Origin: Phreatobacter sp.
GTDB taxonomy: Bacteria > Pseudomonadota > Alphaproteobacteria > Rhizobiales > Phreatobacteraceae
NCBI RefSeq assembly: GCF_016793595.1
Contig: NZ_JAEULY010000020.1
Span: 1 to 64,000, forward strand
Direction: 5' to 3'
DNA length: 64,000 bases
The notes under the pieces are model-generated. The model was not told where the DNA came from. It did not search any database and saw only the letters and a program-made list of their open reading frames with translations. The position numbers were made by a program, and so were the translations under genes. Of this stretch, positions 20,047 to 27,655 are shown piece by piece (position 1 is the stretch's first letter; every line of letters starts with the position of its first letter).

Positions 20047-21261
20047 ATGAAACCGCTGCGAAACATCACCGTCGTCGATCTCAGCAAGGTCCTGGCCGGA
20101 CCGCTGTGCGGTCAATATCTCGGCGACCTCGGGGCCGACGTCATCAAGATCGAGCCTGTCGACGGCGGCGACGACACACGCGGCTGGCTGCCTCAGCGAG
20201 AGAAGCAGTCAGGACTCTTCCTGGCGGTCAACCACAACAAGCGCAGCCTGGCCGTCGATCTGAAGTCCGACGAGGGCCGTGCGATCGTCCACGCGCTGGT
20301 CGCCAAGGCGGACGTCGTGCTTCAGGGCTTCGGCGGCGGCACGGCGCAACGGCTCGGCGTTGACTACGAGACGGTGTCGAAACTCAATCCCAACCTGATC
20401 TATTGCGAGATTTCCGGCTATGGCCGCAGCGGTCCGCTCGGCGACAGCCCCGGCTACGATGTCATGCTGCAAGCCTTCAGCGGCATGATCAGCACCATGG
20501 GCGAGCCGGGCGGCAACGTCACGCGGGCGAGCTTTTCTCCCGTCGATATCGGCACTGGCCTGCACGCCGTCAGCGGCGTCCTGGCCGCCCTGCTCGAACG
20601 CTCGCAGACCGGACGTGGCTCTTACGTGGAGGTCACGCTGCTCGACACCTCCTTGAGTCTGATGGGCTATCTCGCGCAGGGCTACTGGCTGACGGGCAAG
20701 ATCCCGCAACGGATGGGCAGCGCGCATCCCTCGCTGGCGCCATACCAGGCCTTTTCCGCCGCCGACGGTGAGTTGATGATCGGCGTCGGCAACGACGCCC
20801 AATGGCGCCGACTATGCGCGGTCATGGATATGGAGCCGCGCGCGACCGACCCCGCCTTCGCAACCAATGAAGCCCGCGTCGAAAATTTCGACGCTACCGC
20901 TGCGCTGGTTGAGGACAAGGTGAAGCAACGACCGGTCGCCGCCTGGCTGGAGGCACTCAGTGCCGCCGGCATTCCCTCCGCACCCATCCATACGGTCGAC
21001 CAGGCACTGGCACATCCGCAGGTAGCCGAGCGCGGCCTGATCGTTGAAACCGACCACGCGCTTCTGGGGCCTTTGCCCCGCATTGGCTATCCGGTCGCCT
21101 TCAACGGCGAGCCGCGCGGCACCCGATCGGCGCCGCCGCTGCTTGGCGAGCACAGCGCCGATATTCTGGCCGGGCTTGGCTATGGCGCCGAGGCAATCGA
21201 CGACCTGGCGACACGCGGGATCGTCAAGCTCGCGGCCTCCCCCGCACGGCCGGTCGGATGA
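20047..21261 (+). CDS. CaiB/BaiF-family CoA-transferase
   Basis: A 404-residue class III CoA-transferase. The N-terminus has ITVVDLSKVLAGPLCGQYLG and DLGADVIKIEP, followed by NHNKRSLAVDLKSDEGR. The catalytic Asp lies in SFSPVDIGTGLHAVSGVLAA near residue 170. The C-terminal domain has GVGNDAQWRRLCAVMD and PSAPIHTVDQALAHPQV. It transfers CoA between acyl-CoA and a free acid without a classical ping-pong exchange. The frame is open upstream, but ATG 20047 matches family starts. Ninety-six bases separate it from the Bug gene. It probably activates the Bug-delivered acid. Confidence 0.88.
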   Translation: MKPLRNITVVDLSKVLAGPLCGQYLGDLGADVIKIEPVDGGDDTRGWLPQREKQSGLFLAVNHNKRSLAVDLKSDEGRAIVHALVAKADVVLQGFGGGTAQRLGVDYETVSKLNPNLIYCEISGYGRSGPLGDSPGYDVMLQAFSGMISTMGEPGGNVTRASFSPVDIGTGLHAVSGVLAALLERSQTGRGSYVEVTLLDTSLSLMGYLAQGYWLTGKIPQRMGSAHPSLAPYQAFSAADGELMIGVGNDAQWRRLCAVMDMEPRATDPAFATNEARVENFDATAALVEDKVKQRPVAAWLEALSAAGIPSAPIHTVDQALAHPQVAERGLIVETDHALLGPLPRIGYPVAFNGEPRGTRSAPPLLGEHSADILAGLGYGAEAIDDLATRGIVKLAASPARPVG

Positions 21262-21304
21262 ACCTCCCGCCTTTGTTGCGCACGACAGTTTGAGGATATC
21301 GCCC

Positions 21305-22078
21305 ATGACCGCCGATACGGCCATTCGCTACGAGAGCTCTGGGGGTATCGCCGAGATCATCCTCGACCATGCGCCTGTCAATGCGCTGAGCGTCCCGATG
21401 ATCGAGGCGATCATTGCGGCGTTGAAGCGCGCTGCCGCCGATGATGCTGTGCGGGCCGTGTTGATCGCCAGCGCGGTGCCCCGCCGCTTCTGTGCCGGCC
21501 TGAACCTGGAAATCCTGCGTGGAAAGGCCGGGGCCGAGGCACGCCGCTTCGTCCAGCGGCTCTATGTCGACCTCTCGGATGCGCAGCACAATCTCGGCAA
21601 GCCGTCGATTGCCGTGGTCAGCGGCACGGCGCGCGGCGGCGGAATGACACTGGCGGTTTCCTGCGACGTGCTGATCGCCAGCGAAAGCGCCACATTCGGC
21701 TATCCCGAGATCGACGTCGGCGTCACACCAGCGATCCATTTTGCCAATCTGCCGCGTATCATCGGCCGCCACCGGGCGTTCGAACTGCTCTTCAGCGGCC
21801 GCTCGTTCGGCGCCGACGAGGCGCGCGAACTCGGCCTCGTCAGCCATGTCTATCCCGACAAGGACGCGCTGGAGGAAGCGCGCAAGCTTGCCCGCGTGTT
21901 CGCTGCGAAATCTCCCGCAGTCATGCGTCTCGCCCGCGCGGCCTTCATGCGCGCCAACGACCTGGACTACCGGCGAGGCATTGCCAATGCCGTCGAAGAC
22001 TTCTGCAACGTCGTGGCGACCGATGACGCGCAGGAAGGCCTCAGCGCTTTTGTCGAGAAGCGTGCGCCCAACTGGTAG
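21305..22078 (+). CDS. Enoyl-CoA hydratase/isomerase (crotonase family)
   Basis: A 257-residue crotonase. The oxyanion-hole loop is RRFCAGLNLEIL and the second is GTARGGGMTLAVSCDVLIA followed by FGYPEIDVGVTPAIH. The first catalytic Glu of true hydratases is Thr here (GGGMTLA) while the second (YPEIDVG) is kept. This points away from a textbook hydratase and towards an isomerase, hydrolase or other crotonase activity. GAGGA lies before ATG 21305. It is last in the plus-strand module after the CoA-transferase (43-base gap). The substrate is the CoA ester made by the preceding enzyme (inferred). Confidence 0.8.
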   Translation: MTADTAIRYESSGGIAEIILDHAPVNALSVPMIEAIIAALKRAAADDAVRAVLIASAVPRRFCAGLNLEILRGKAGAEARRFVQRLYVDLSDAQHNLGKPSIAVVSGTARGGGMTLAVSCDVLIASESATFGYPEIDVGVTPAIHFANLPRIIGRHRAFELLFSGRSFGADEARELGLVSHVYPDKDALEEARKLARVFAAKSPAVMRLARAAFMRANDLDYRRGIANAVEDFCNVVATDDAQEGLSAFVEKRAPNW

Positions 22079-22206
22079 GCGGAAGAACAATGCCATTCGA
22101 TCCGGCGGGCGCCGCCGCCGGATCAAGCAGGTTACGCGAGCCTGGATTGCGAGCTGAAGCGCCCGGTTCGACTGCGTGACGGCAAGTCGCTCTCGGAATG
22201 CTTTTG

Positions 22207-22252
22207 AAAAATGAGCGCCGGGCCGGCGCCTTGGCGCCAGCCAGCCCGGAGC
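22207..22252 (-). terminator. Rho-independent terminator after the MaoC gene
   Basis: On the minus strand a GC stem built around GGCGCC-AA-GGCGCC (22225-22238) extends outward with further pairs and one mismatch. It is followed by CGCTCATTTTT, where the T-run corresponds to 22207-22211. It is placed 43 bases after the MaoC stop. Confidence 0.6.
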
Positions 22253-22294
22253 GATGCAGGGTTCTGAGTCCCGGCCCGCTTCCATTGGCTTGGA

Positions 22295-22798
22295 TTATTG
22301 CGCGACGAAATCCTTGCGGCGTCGCAACAGATATCGGTGCCGCCCTTCCAGGACGAGGACACCGGCCTGATTGTGCACGGTGCTCCTCAATCCCACCACG
22401 CCCGTCGTACGGTTGGCCGACAACTCGTCCACCTCCAACGCGGGATAGAGCGTGTCACCGACGAAGACCGGGTGGAGGAAGCGGCTCGACTGCTCGATGA
22501 AGGCCTTGAGCGAGTCCTCGACCATGTGCGGAAAGGTTCCGGCGCCCGCCACGGTCTGGATGGCGATCTGGTAGCCATGGGCCAGCATGTCTCGCAGTCC
22601 ATGAGCCTTGCAGAATTCCCGATCGTAGTGGATCGGATGGTTGTCGCCGCTCGCGGCCTGGAAGGCCAGGAAGATGGCGTCGGTCATTGTGCGGCTCGGC
22701 AGGCAGAAGCGCTCGCCGATCCTGAAATCGTCGAACCACCGCTGCTCCGGAATCATTCGGTGCGAACGGACATCAAATGCGGCTCTTTCACTCGTCAT
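22295..22798 (-). CDS. MaoC-like (R)-specific enoyl-CoA hydratase/dehydratase
   Basis: A 167-residue hotdog-fold protein starting at ATG 22798, overlapping the stop of the Bug gene (ATGA). The MaoC/hydratase-2 motif is clear: FLAFQAASGDNHPIHYDREF with the catalytic Asp/His pair (D..N.IH), then GLRDMLAHGYQ. The C-terminal part VFVGDTLYPALEVDEL and VGLRSTVHNQAGVLVLEG is also typical. It would hydrate an enoyl-CoA, and relatives include mesaconyl-type dehydratases. It is translationally coupled to the binding protein, so its substrate is probably the CoA form of the bound acid, although no CoA ligase or transferase lies in this transcription unit. Confidence 0.85.
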   Translation of the reverse strand: MTSERAAFDVRSHRMIPEQRWFDDFRIGERFCLPSRTMTDAIFLAFQAASGDNHPIHYDREFCKAHGLRDMLAHGYQIAIQTVAGAGTFPHMVEDSLKAFIEQSSRFLHPVFVGDTLYPALEVDELSANRTTGVVGLRSTVHNQAGVLVLEGRHRYLLRRRKDFVAQ

Positions 22799-23769
22799 TG
22801 GACGCTCATCCCGGTCTTCTTCACCACTTCTCGCCACTTGGCGATTTCGTCCTTCACGAACGCGCCAAGCGCTTCCGGCGGGGCCGGTTCCACCAGTTCG
22901 GCACCGATTTCCGCGAACCGCATCCGCAACGCCGGCACCGTGAGGGCCTCATGCACGGCGCCATTCAGGCGCAACACGATGTCCTTCGGCGTCGCCGCAG
23001 GCACAAAGAGCGCCGACCACGTATAGGCCTCGTAGCCCCTCACACCCTGCTCATCCAAGGTCGGCAGGTCTGGTACTATTGAACTGCGCCGGAGCATGGA
23101 CCAGCCAATGGCCCGCACCGTTCCGCCCCTCGCCTGTGCCAAACCGCTGGCCGCCGCGTCGATGTAGAAATCCAGCCGGCCTGCGGCGAGATCAGTCAGC
23201 GCTGGCCCCGAACCTCGATAAGGAACGTGCAGCGCCTCGGTCCCAGCCATCATCAGGAACAGCGCTGTGCCTAGGTGCGGTGCGCTTCCGATGCCCGCCG
23301 AGCCATAGCTCGCTTGCCCGCCGCGTTCGCGAATCCATGCGATCAGCTCGGGAATGTTCCGCGCAGGGAGATCGTTCCGGACCAGTACGACGAGCGGAAC
23401 CTTGGCCACCAGCGCGACCGGAGCGAAGTCCCTCTCGGTATTGAACGGCAAGCTTGGGAAAAGCGATGGATTGACTGCGTGGGCAACGGTCGTGAGCAGG
23501 ATGGTCCGACCATCCGGAGCGGCTTTGGCGACAGCGTCGGTCCCGACAACGACTCCCGCCCCCGTCCGGTTCTCCACGACCACGGATTGGTTCAGCGATC
23601 GCCCGAGATGCTCGCCAAGGAGCCTGGCCTGGATGTCGGTCGGGCCGCCGGCAGCATAGGGCACGACCATTCGGAGGTTGGGGGCCGCCTGCGCGCCGGC
23701 AGGACGCGGGAACGCGATGCCGGTCAGAATGGCAGGTGCAAACGCTAGAACTGAACGCCTCGACAGCAT
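22795..23769 (-). CDS. Bug/TctC-family periplasmic solute-binding protein
   Basis: A 324-residue receptor. A Tat-like signal (LSRRSVLAFAPAILTGIAFP, cleavage after PAGAQA) precedes LRMVVPYAAGGPTDIQARLL. Other family blocks are QSVVVENRTGAGVVVGTDAV and HVPYRGSGPALTDLAAGRLD. ATG 23769 is chosen because AGGAGGAA lies 10-11 bases upstream, although the frame stays open to 23916. No TctAB genes accompany it. It is divergent from the LysR gene that starts near 23931, with about 160 bases between, a usual regulator-target pair. Confidence 0.87.
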   Translation of the reverse strand: MLSRRSVLAFAPAILTGIAFPRPAGAQAAPNLRMVVPYAAGGPTDIQARLLGEHLGRSLNQSVVVENRTGAGVVVGTDAVAKAAPDGRTILLTTVAHAVNPSLFPSLPFNTERDFAPVALVAKVPLVVLVRNDLPARNIPELIAWIRERGGQASYGSAGIGSAPHLGTALFLMMAGTEALHVPYRGSGPALTDLAAGRLDFYIDAAASGLAQARGGTVRAIGWSMLRRSSIVPDLPTLDEQGVRGYEAYTWSALFVPAATPKDIVLRLNGAVHEALTVPALRMRFAEIGAELVEPAPPEALGAFVKDEIAKWREVVKKTGMSVQ

Positions 23770-23970
23770 GGTTGCGGTTCCTCCTGAGCCTTTTGAGAAC
23801 CAGAGCGCATACCGAGGCCTATGAACACGCGGCCGCGAGTTGGATATCTCGATCTCGGAGGCGAGACTCACACCTCCTTGCCATGCCGAACAAACGAGTA
23901 ATAATCCGACCGTCATGAAAGATAGTTATAATGGTGGGGTGCAAAAACCCCGCCGCTCAATCCGATCCGA

Positions 23971-24840
23971 GTGTTCGAGGCGGTGGAGCGGCACTTGAGT
24001 TTTACGCGCGCCGCTCAGGAGCTCAGAGTGACGCAAGGAGCCGCAAGTAAGGCGATCGCGACGCTCGAGTACCATCTGGGCTTCGCGCTCTTCGAGCGCA
24101 CTGGGAGCGGGCTGGTGCCCTGCGAAGGCGTCGAGCAGTTTGCGCGCAAGGTCCGCTCGTCCCTCCAGAACATCCACGAAGCGACCAGGGTCCTGTCAGC
24201 TCAACGGATGCGCCTGCGTGTCCTGACGCTGCAAGCCTATTCAGGCTTCACCTCTCGCTGGCTCCTGCCACGAATGCCGAAACTTCACGCCGAGCACCCG
24301 GACATCGACCTCCGCCTGACGTCGGCCCACGACGGGCACGGCAAGGTCCCCGACGGATCTGAAGCGAGGATTCGATACGGTCGCGGCCATTGGCGCGGTG
24401 TTGCAGCCGATCTGCTGTTTCGGGACGAACTCTGTCCGGTATGCTCGCCGAGCCTTCTTGCTCCGCACGGCGCTCCCTATCCTCCCGAAGTCGTCAAGGC
24501 CATGCCGCTCATTCATCTGCGCGGCTTTCCCGGGGATTGGAATGAATGGTTGGCTGTGGCCGGCAGCCGGGATGTGAAAGGCGGTCGGTCGATCTATGTT
24601 GAAGAGCTGAGCGTCGCCTACCAAGCGGCGGAAAGCGGGGCAGGCGTGGTCCTTGGCCAGCGCAAGCACCTCACCCGCGAACTGAATGCGGGTACGCTCT
24701 ATGAGCCGTGCGCAGCCGTGCTCAGGCGAGAGCTCGGCTATTATCTCACCTATCGATCAGAGCTCCTCAAGGACACCGCGTTTTTGGCGTTTCGAACGTG
24801 GCTTCTGTCGCAGGCGCGCGAGACGGGTGAACGGGGCTAG
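23971..24840 (+). CDS. LysR-family regulator (GcvA/AmpR-like), possible 5' frameshift
   Basis: A 289-residue LysR regulator of the GcvA type. The HTH is FEAVERHLSFTRAAQELRVT followed by QGAASKAIATLEYHLGFALF. The effector domain includes SGFTSRWLLPRMPKLHAEHP. The only start codon in frame is GTG 23971, which removes the usual LPPLNPIR leader. The frame is open back to a TAA near 23931, and those codons do read PPLNPIRVFE, so the natural start may lie upstream. One extra A in the AAAAA run at 23943-23947 would join this frame to ATG 23931. This could be a sequencing error, a real indel, or a genuine GTG start. It probably controls the divergent Bug-MaoC pair. Confidence 0.75.
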   Translation: MFEAVERHLSFTRAAQELRVTQGAASKAIATLEYHLGFALFERTGSGLVPCEGVEQFARKVRSSLQNIHEATRVLSAQRMRLRVLTLQAYSGFTSRWLLPRMPKLHAEHPDIDLRLTSAHDGHGKVPDGSEARIRYGRGHWRGVAADLLFRDELCPVCSPSLLAPHGAPYPPEVVKAMPLIHLRGFPGDWNEWLAVAGSRDVKGGRSIYVEELSVAYQAAESGAGVVLGQRKHLTRELNAGTLYEPCAAVLRRELGYYLTYRSELLKDTAFLAFRTWLLSQARETGERG

Positions 24841-24861
24841 CCGGACTGGACGACGTCCTCT

Positions 24862-25068
24862 GGCGTAATCTCCACGGCATTGGCATCTCGCCGTATCGCT
24901 CAGACCAAGCCGCCGGGCGCGGACGTGCCGACGTTCGGTCCGAGCCGCAGACTGGATTACGAGGTCGAGCTCGGCATCTGGGTGGGTCCGGGCAATCCCG
25001 ACGGGCGGCCAATCGCCGTTGACGATGCGGCCGATCACATCGCCGGCTACTGCCTGCTCACCCCTGAT
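24862..25068 (+). pseudogene. Fumarylacetoacetase fragment
   Basis: About 65 codons on the plus strand match the middle of fumarylacetoacetate hydrolase: a P-FGPSRRLDYEVELGIWVG stretch, then GPGNPDGRPIAV and AADHIAGYCLL. In the intact enzyme this block carries metal- and substrate-contacting residues. Neither the N-terminal domain nor the remaining C-terminal active-site half is present. Similarity stops near 25060, exactly where the convergent ubiV gene ends. It is a leftover from a rearrangement. Confidence 0.65.
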
Positions 25069-25978
25069 TCAGTGTGCGGGATTGCTGCGCTCCGGTCGAT
25101 CCGAACATAAACCCACGCGAGTATGGCATGGTCGGAACCTGCGTTGTCAGAACGGCAGACCGGTCATCGCCACTGCCGTCGACGGCATGCCGGAACGCTT
25201 GGCACACCGCGACGAAATCGCCGCTGTGCGGCGACAGGCGGAGCGCAGTGACGCCGGCGCCCCGCAGCGTCCCGACGTCGTCGATCAGGTTGCAGCAATT
25301 GTAGGACAGCGTCTGCACGCCGTTCACGGCGAGGAAGTCCTGGCCGTCGAGGGTCTTGACCACCATTCCGTCGGGGTCCTGATCGCAGACGAACTGACAG
25401 GAATCCTTGGTCCGGCCATGGACGCGGGCGTGATAGCAACGGGCCGAGATGGCCAGCGGCACACGACCGAAGGCGAATACCTCGACCCCGATGCCGAGCG
25501 GACGGGCCGCCGCGGCAAGGCTTGCCACCGAAGCGAAGGGCAGTTCCGGAGGCAGGCAGACCGCCCGTGCACCACGCCCGGCAAAGAAGCCGAGCGTCGA
25601 TTCGTTGTAGACATTCACGAGCGGCCCGATCGAGAAGGCCGGCTTGTCCGCCTGCCGGTCCTTGCCGACCCAGCGCATCAGCGTTAGGTCGTCGATCTCG
25701 ACCTCGTGGTCGTTCTGAGCGAACAGCCCGGCGGCGGCCCGCCGCTCACGTGGCAGGGTGACGAGCGCGAGCGAGGCGAGCACAACGCTCTTGCCGCCCC
25801 GTTCCAGCCGCTCCGCGGCCTCGAGGACGCGGTCGGCATAGAGCGGCAGGCGCTTCGAGCAGACGGCCTCTCCGATGACCACCCGATCGACCGGCGCCTC
25901 GTCGGCGAGGCGAGCGTAGAAGTCACTCCAGGCATCGGTGGCCCAGTGGAACAGCAGTGGCCCGACGGTCAGTTCCAT
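25058..25978 (-). CDS. ubiV: UbiV, oxygen-independent ubiquinone hydroxylation protein (U32 family)
   Basis: A 306-residue peptidase-U32-family protein. It has four cysteines at residues 40, 181, 194 and 198, one position off those known to hold the 4Fe-4S cluster in Escherichia coli UbiV (39, 180, 193, 197). The surrounding motifs GEAVCSKR and DSCQFVCDQDPDG fit UbiV. With UbiU it forms a heterodimer that hydroxylates the quinone ring without oxygen, using prephenate as the hydroxyl donor in the studied systems. It is 19 bases after ubiU. Its C-terminal tail (GSTGAQQSRTLNQG) is unlike the usual ending and abuts the fumarylacetoacetase remnant, so the last residues may have been altered by a junction. 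Confidence 0.9.
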   Translation of the reverse strand: MELTVGPLLFHWATDAWSDFYARLADEAPVDRVVIGEAVCSKRLPLYADRVLEAAERLERGGKSVVLASLALVTLPRERRAAAGLFAQNDHEVEIDDLTLMRWVGKDRQADKPAFSIGPLVNVYNESTLGFFAGRGARAVCLPPELPFASVASLAAAARPLGIGVEVFAFGRVPLAISARCYHARVHGRTKDSCQFVCDQDPDGMVVKTLDGQDFLAVNGVQTLSYNCCNLIDDVGTLRGAGVTALRLSPHSGDFVAVCQAFRHAVDGSGDDRSAVLTTQVPTMPYSRGFMFGSTGAQQSRTLNQG

Positions 25979-25997
25979 GACGTTCTCCGCCCGCGCC

Positions 25998-26990
25998 TCA
26001 ACGCCAGGCCTTGCGATAGGCGCCGGCCGTCGTCTGCTGGCCTTCGGTCAGGCGCCACAGTTCGCTGGCCGGAATGGGCAGGCCTGCTGCTTCCGCCCTG
26101 CTAGCCTTGCGGAAGGCGCGAACCACGGCCTCAACATAGGCGCGGCTGCGCTGCCGGCCCTCGATCTTCAGGGCACGGACGCCGGCGCGGACGAGCTGCG
26201 GCATCAGTGTCGCGGCATCAAGGCTCACCGGATCCTCGAAGATGTGGCCGCGATAGTGCTCGGTCTGGAAGCAGCCCTTGCACAGCGTCGGGTAAGGCGC
26301 TGCGACTGCCTTTGGCACGCGATGGATGGTGAAGCCGCCGAGGCGCGCGACGAGATCATCGCACTCCTCGGAATAGGCGACATGGCTCGCCGGAGAGCAG
26401 ACGCCGTGCATGTTGGGGGAGCGACCGGTCGCATAGGACGACAGCGAGCAGCGCCCCTCCGCCATGACGCAGAGCCCGCCGAAGATGAACACTTCGGTCT
26501 CGACCTCGATCTCGCGATTGATCGCCGCGATTTCCTCGACCGTCAGCACACGCGGCAGCACGACGCGGCGGATGCCGAACGTCTCGGCGTAGAAGTTGAT
26601 GGCGTCAGCGTTCGAGGCCGCGGCCTGGACCGAGAGATGCAGGCGTCGGCCCGGATGATGCTCGGCCGCATAGGCCAGCAAGCCGGTGTCGGCGAGTATC
26701 ACCGCATGCGCCCCGCAACCGAGTGCGTCATCTACGGCGGCGTGCCACAGCGCCTCGCTGCCGGCGCGCGGGAAGGTGTTGATGGCGACGAGAACCTTCA
26801 CGCCGCGCGCGGTGGCATAGGCGATGCCCTCGGCCATCTCGGCGCGCGAGAAGTTGAGGCCGGGGAAGTTGCGGGCGTTCGTCTCGTCGTTGAACCCGCA
26901 ATAGACGCTGTCGGCGCCGGCATCCACCGCCGTCCGCAGGGCGGCCGGCGTGCCGGCCGGGCAGACGATCTCGAGTCGTTCACCGGCCAT
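25998..26990 (-). CDS. ubiU: UbiU, oxygen-independent ubiquinone hydroxylation protein (U32 family)
   Basis: A 330-residue U32 protein that starts LEIVCPAGTPAALRTAVDAG. Cysteines at 174, 181, 198 and 237 match the E. coli UbiU cluster ligands (169, 176, 193, 232) with a constant offset of five; C240 is an extra nearby Cys. The U32 signature block around GGLCVMAEGRCSLSSYATGR is intact. It partners UbiV. The start overlaps the end of ubiT by 11 bases, so ubiT-ubiU-ubiV is one transcription unit. It is needed for ubiquinone synthesis when oxygen is absent, for example during denitrification or phototrophic growth. Confidence 0.93.
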   Translation of the reverse strand: MAGERLEIVCPAGTPAALRTAVDAGADSVYCGFNDETNARNFPGLNFSRAEMAEGIAYATARGVKVLVAINTFPRAGSEALWHAAVDDALGCGAHAVILADTGLLAYAAEHHPGRRLHLSVQAAASNADAINFYAETFGIRRVVLPRVLTVEEIAAINREIEVETEVFIFGGLCVMAEGRCSLSSYATGRSPNMHGVCSPASHVAYSEECDDLVARLGGFTIHRVPKAVAAPYPTLCKGCFQTEHYRGHIFEDPVSLDAATLMPQLVRAGVRALKIEGRQRSRAYVEAVVRAFRKASRAEAAGLPIPASELWRLTEGQQTTAGAYRKAWR

Positions 26991-27546
26991 GCTGCAGGCC
27001 CCCCCGGTTCGGTCTCGACAGGCTGACGCCGGTCAGGCGTTCGACGAGGGGGAGAATGTGGGACACCGGCGGCGCGGCCAGCGCGCGCAGGGGGCCGAGG
27101 CCGTGAAGGGCCTCGGCCGATAGATCGATCTCGGCGTCGTCGATGGCGTTGCGAAGCGCAAGGACCGCCTCCGTGTCGCCCTCGACGACCAGGTCGCGAG
27201 AGAAGAACAGCGCATCGCCGTCATAGCTGCCATGGACGAGGCCGAGGAGGGCCGCGAGGGGCCCGCCGATGCGAGCGTCCCGGAGCTGCGTCGTATCGCG
27301 CGGCAGGACGCGCAAACGGCCGTCCGTCGCGGCGGGATGAAGGATGACGACGAAAGGCAGGTCCGTGGGATCGATGAGGTAGCGGGAACCGGCATGCACG
27401 CCCAGCCTGTCGAACAGGCGCGGATGGCGCTCAGTGGCGACCGCAACGAGCCGGGACAGGAGCGTCTCGATCACGATGGACGGTATCCCACGCAGCAGCA
27501 ATGCGGCGGCCGCCGGAAACGTCGGGATGCGTTCGGACTGATCCAT
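26980..27546 (-). CDS. ubiT: UbiT, SCP2-domain accessory factor of anaerobic ubiquinone synthesis
   Basis: A 188-residue protein with an SCP2-like sterol-carrier domain, the anaerobic counterpart of UbiJ. The lipid-binding domain is visible as DLPFVVILHPAATDGRLRV, then the GSYDGDALFFSRDLVVEGDT strand block and the EAVLALRNAIDDAEIDL helix. I start at ATG 27546; the frame remains open to 27594 but those codons have no family match. It is thought to present the polyprenyl intermediates to UbiUV. It is divergent from ubiD with a 109-base gap containing the FixK2-like box. Confidence 0.88.
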   Translation of the reverse strand: MDQSERIPTFPAAAALLLRGIPSIVIETLLSRLVAVATERHPRLFDRLGVHAGSRYLIDPTDLPFVVILHPAATDGRLRVLPRDTTQLRDARIGGPLAALLGLVHGSYDGDALFFSRDLVVEGDTEAVLALRNAIDDAEIDLSAEALHGLGPLRALAAPPVSHILPLVERLTGVSLSRPNRGGLQHGR

Positions 27547-27580
27547 GGTGAACTTACGGCAGGTCGGCGAGGCCGCGTCT

Positions 27581-27594
27581 TTGCGCCATCTCAA
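27581..27594. promoter_or_regulatory. FNR/FixK2-type box between ubiT and ubiD
   Basis: TTGC-GCCATC-TCAA fits the FixK2 consensus TTG(A/C)-N6-(T/G)CAA at every defined position. It is centred in the 109-base gap between the divergent ubiT and ubiD starts, about 42 bases from the ubiT ATG and 68 from the ubiD GTG. With equal base frequencies I estimate about a 0.7% chance of such a match in a gap this size. An oxygen-responsive Crp/FNR regulator here would make sense for oxygen-independent ubiquinone synthesis. Confidence 0.5.
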
Positions 27595-27655
27595 GGCGCC
27601 GACCTCGAAGGCTGGTCAGGAAGCAAGATCGTCGCATGCCAGAGAGGACTTTCGG

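Noticed and set aside
22099..22124. A perfect 10-bp hairpin (GATCCGGCGG/CCGCCGGATC) after the crotonase gene
   Set aside because: No T-run on either strand, so I do not call it an intrinsic terminator; it could slow transcription or be chance in GC-rich DNA.
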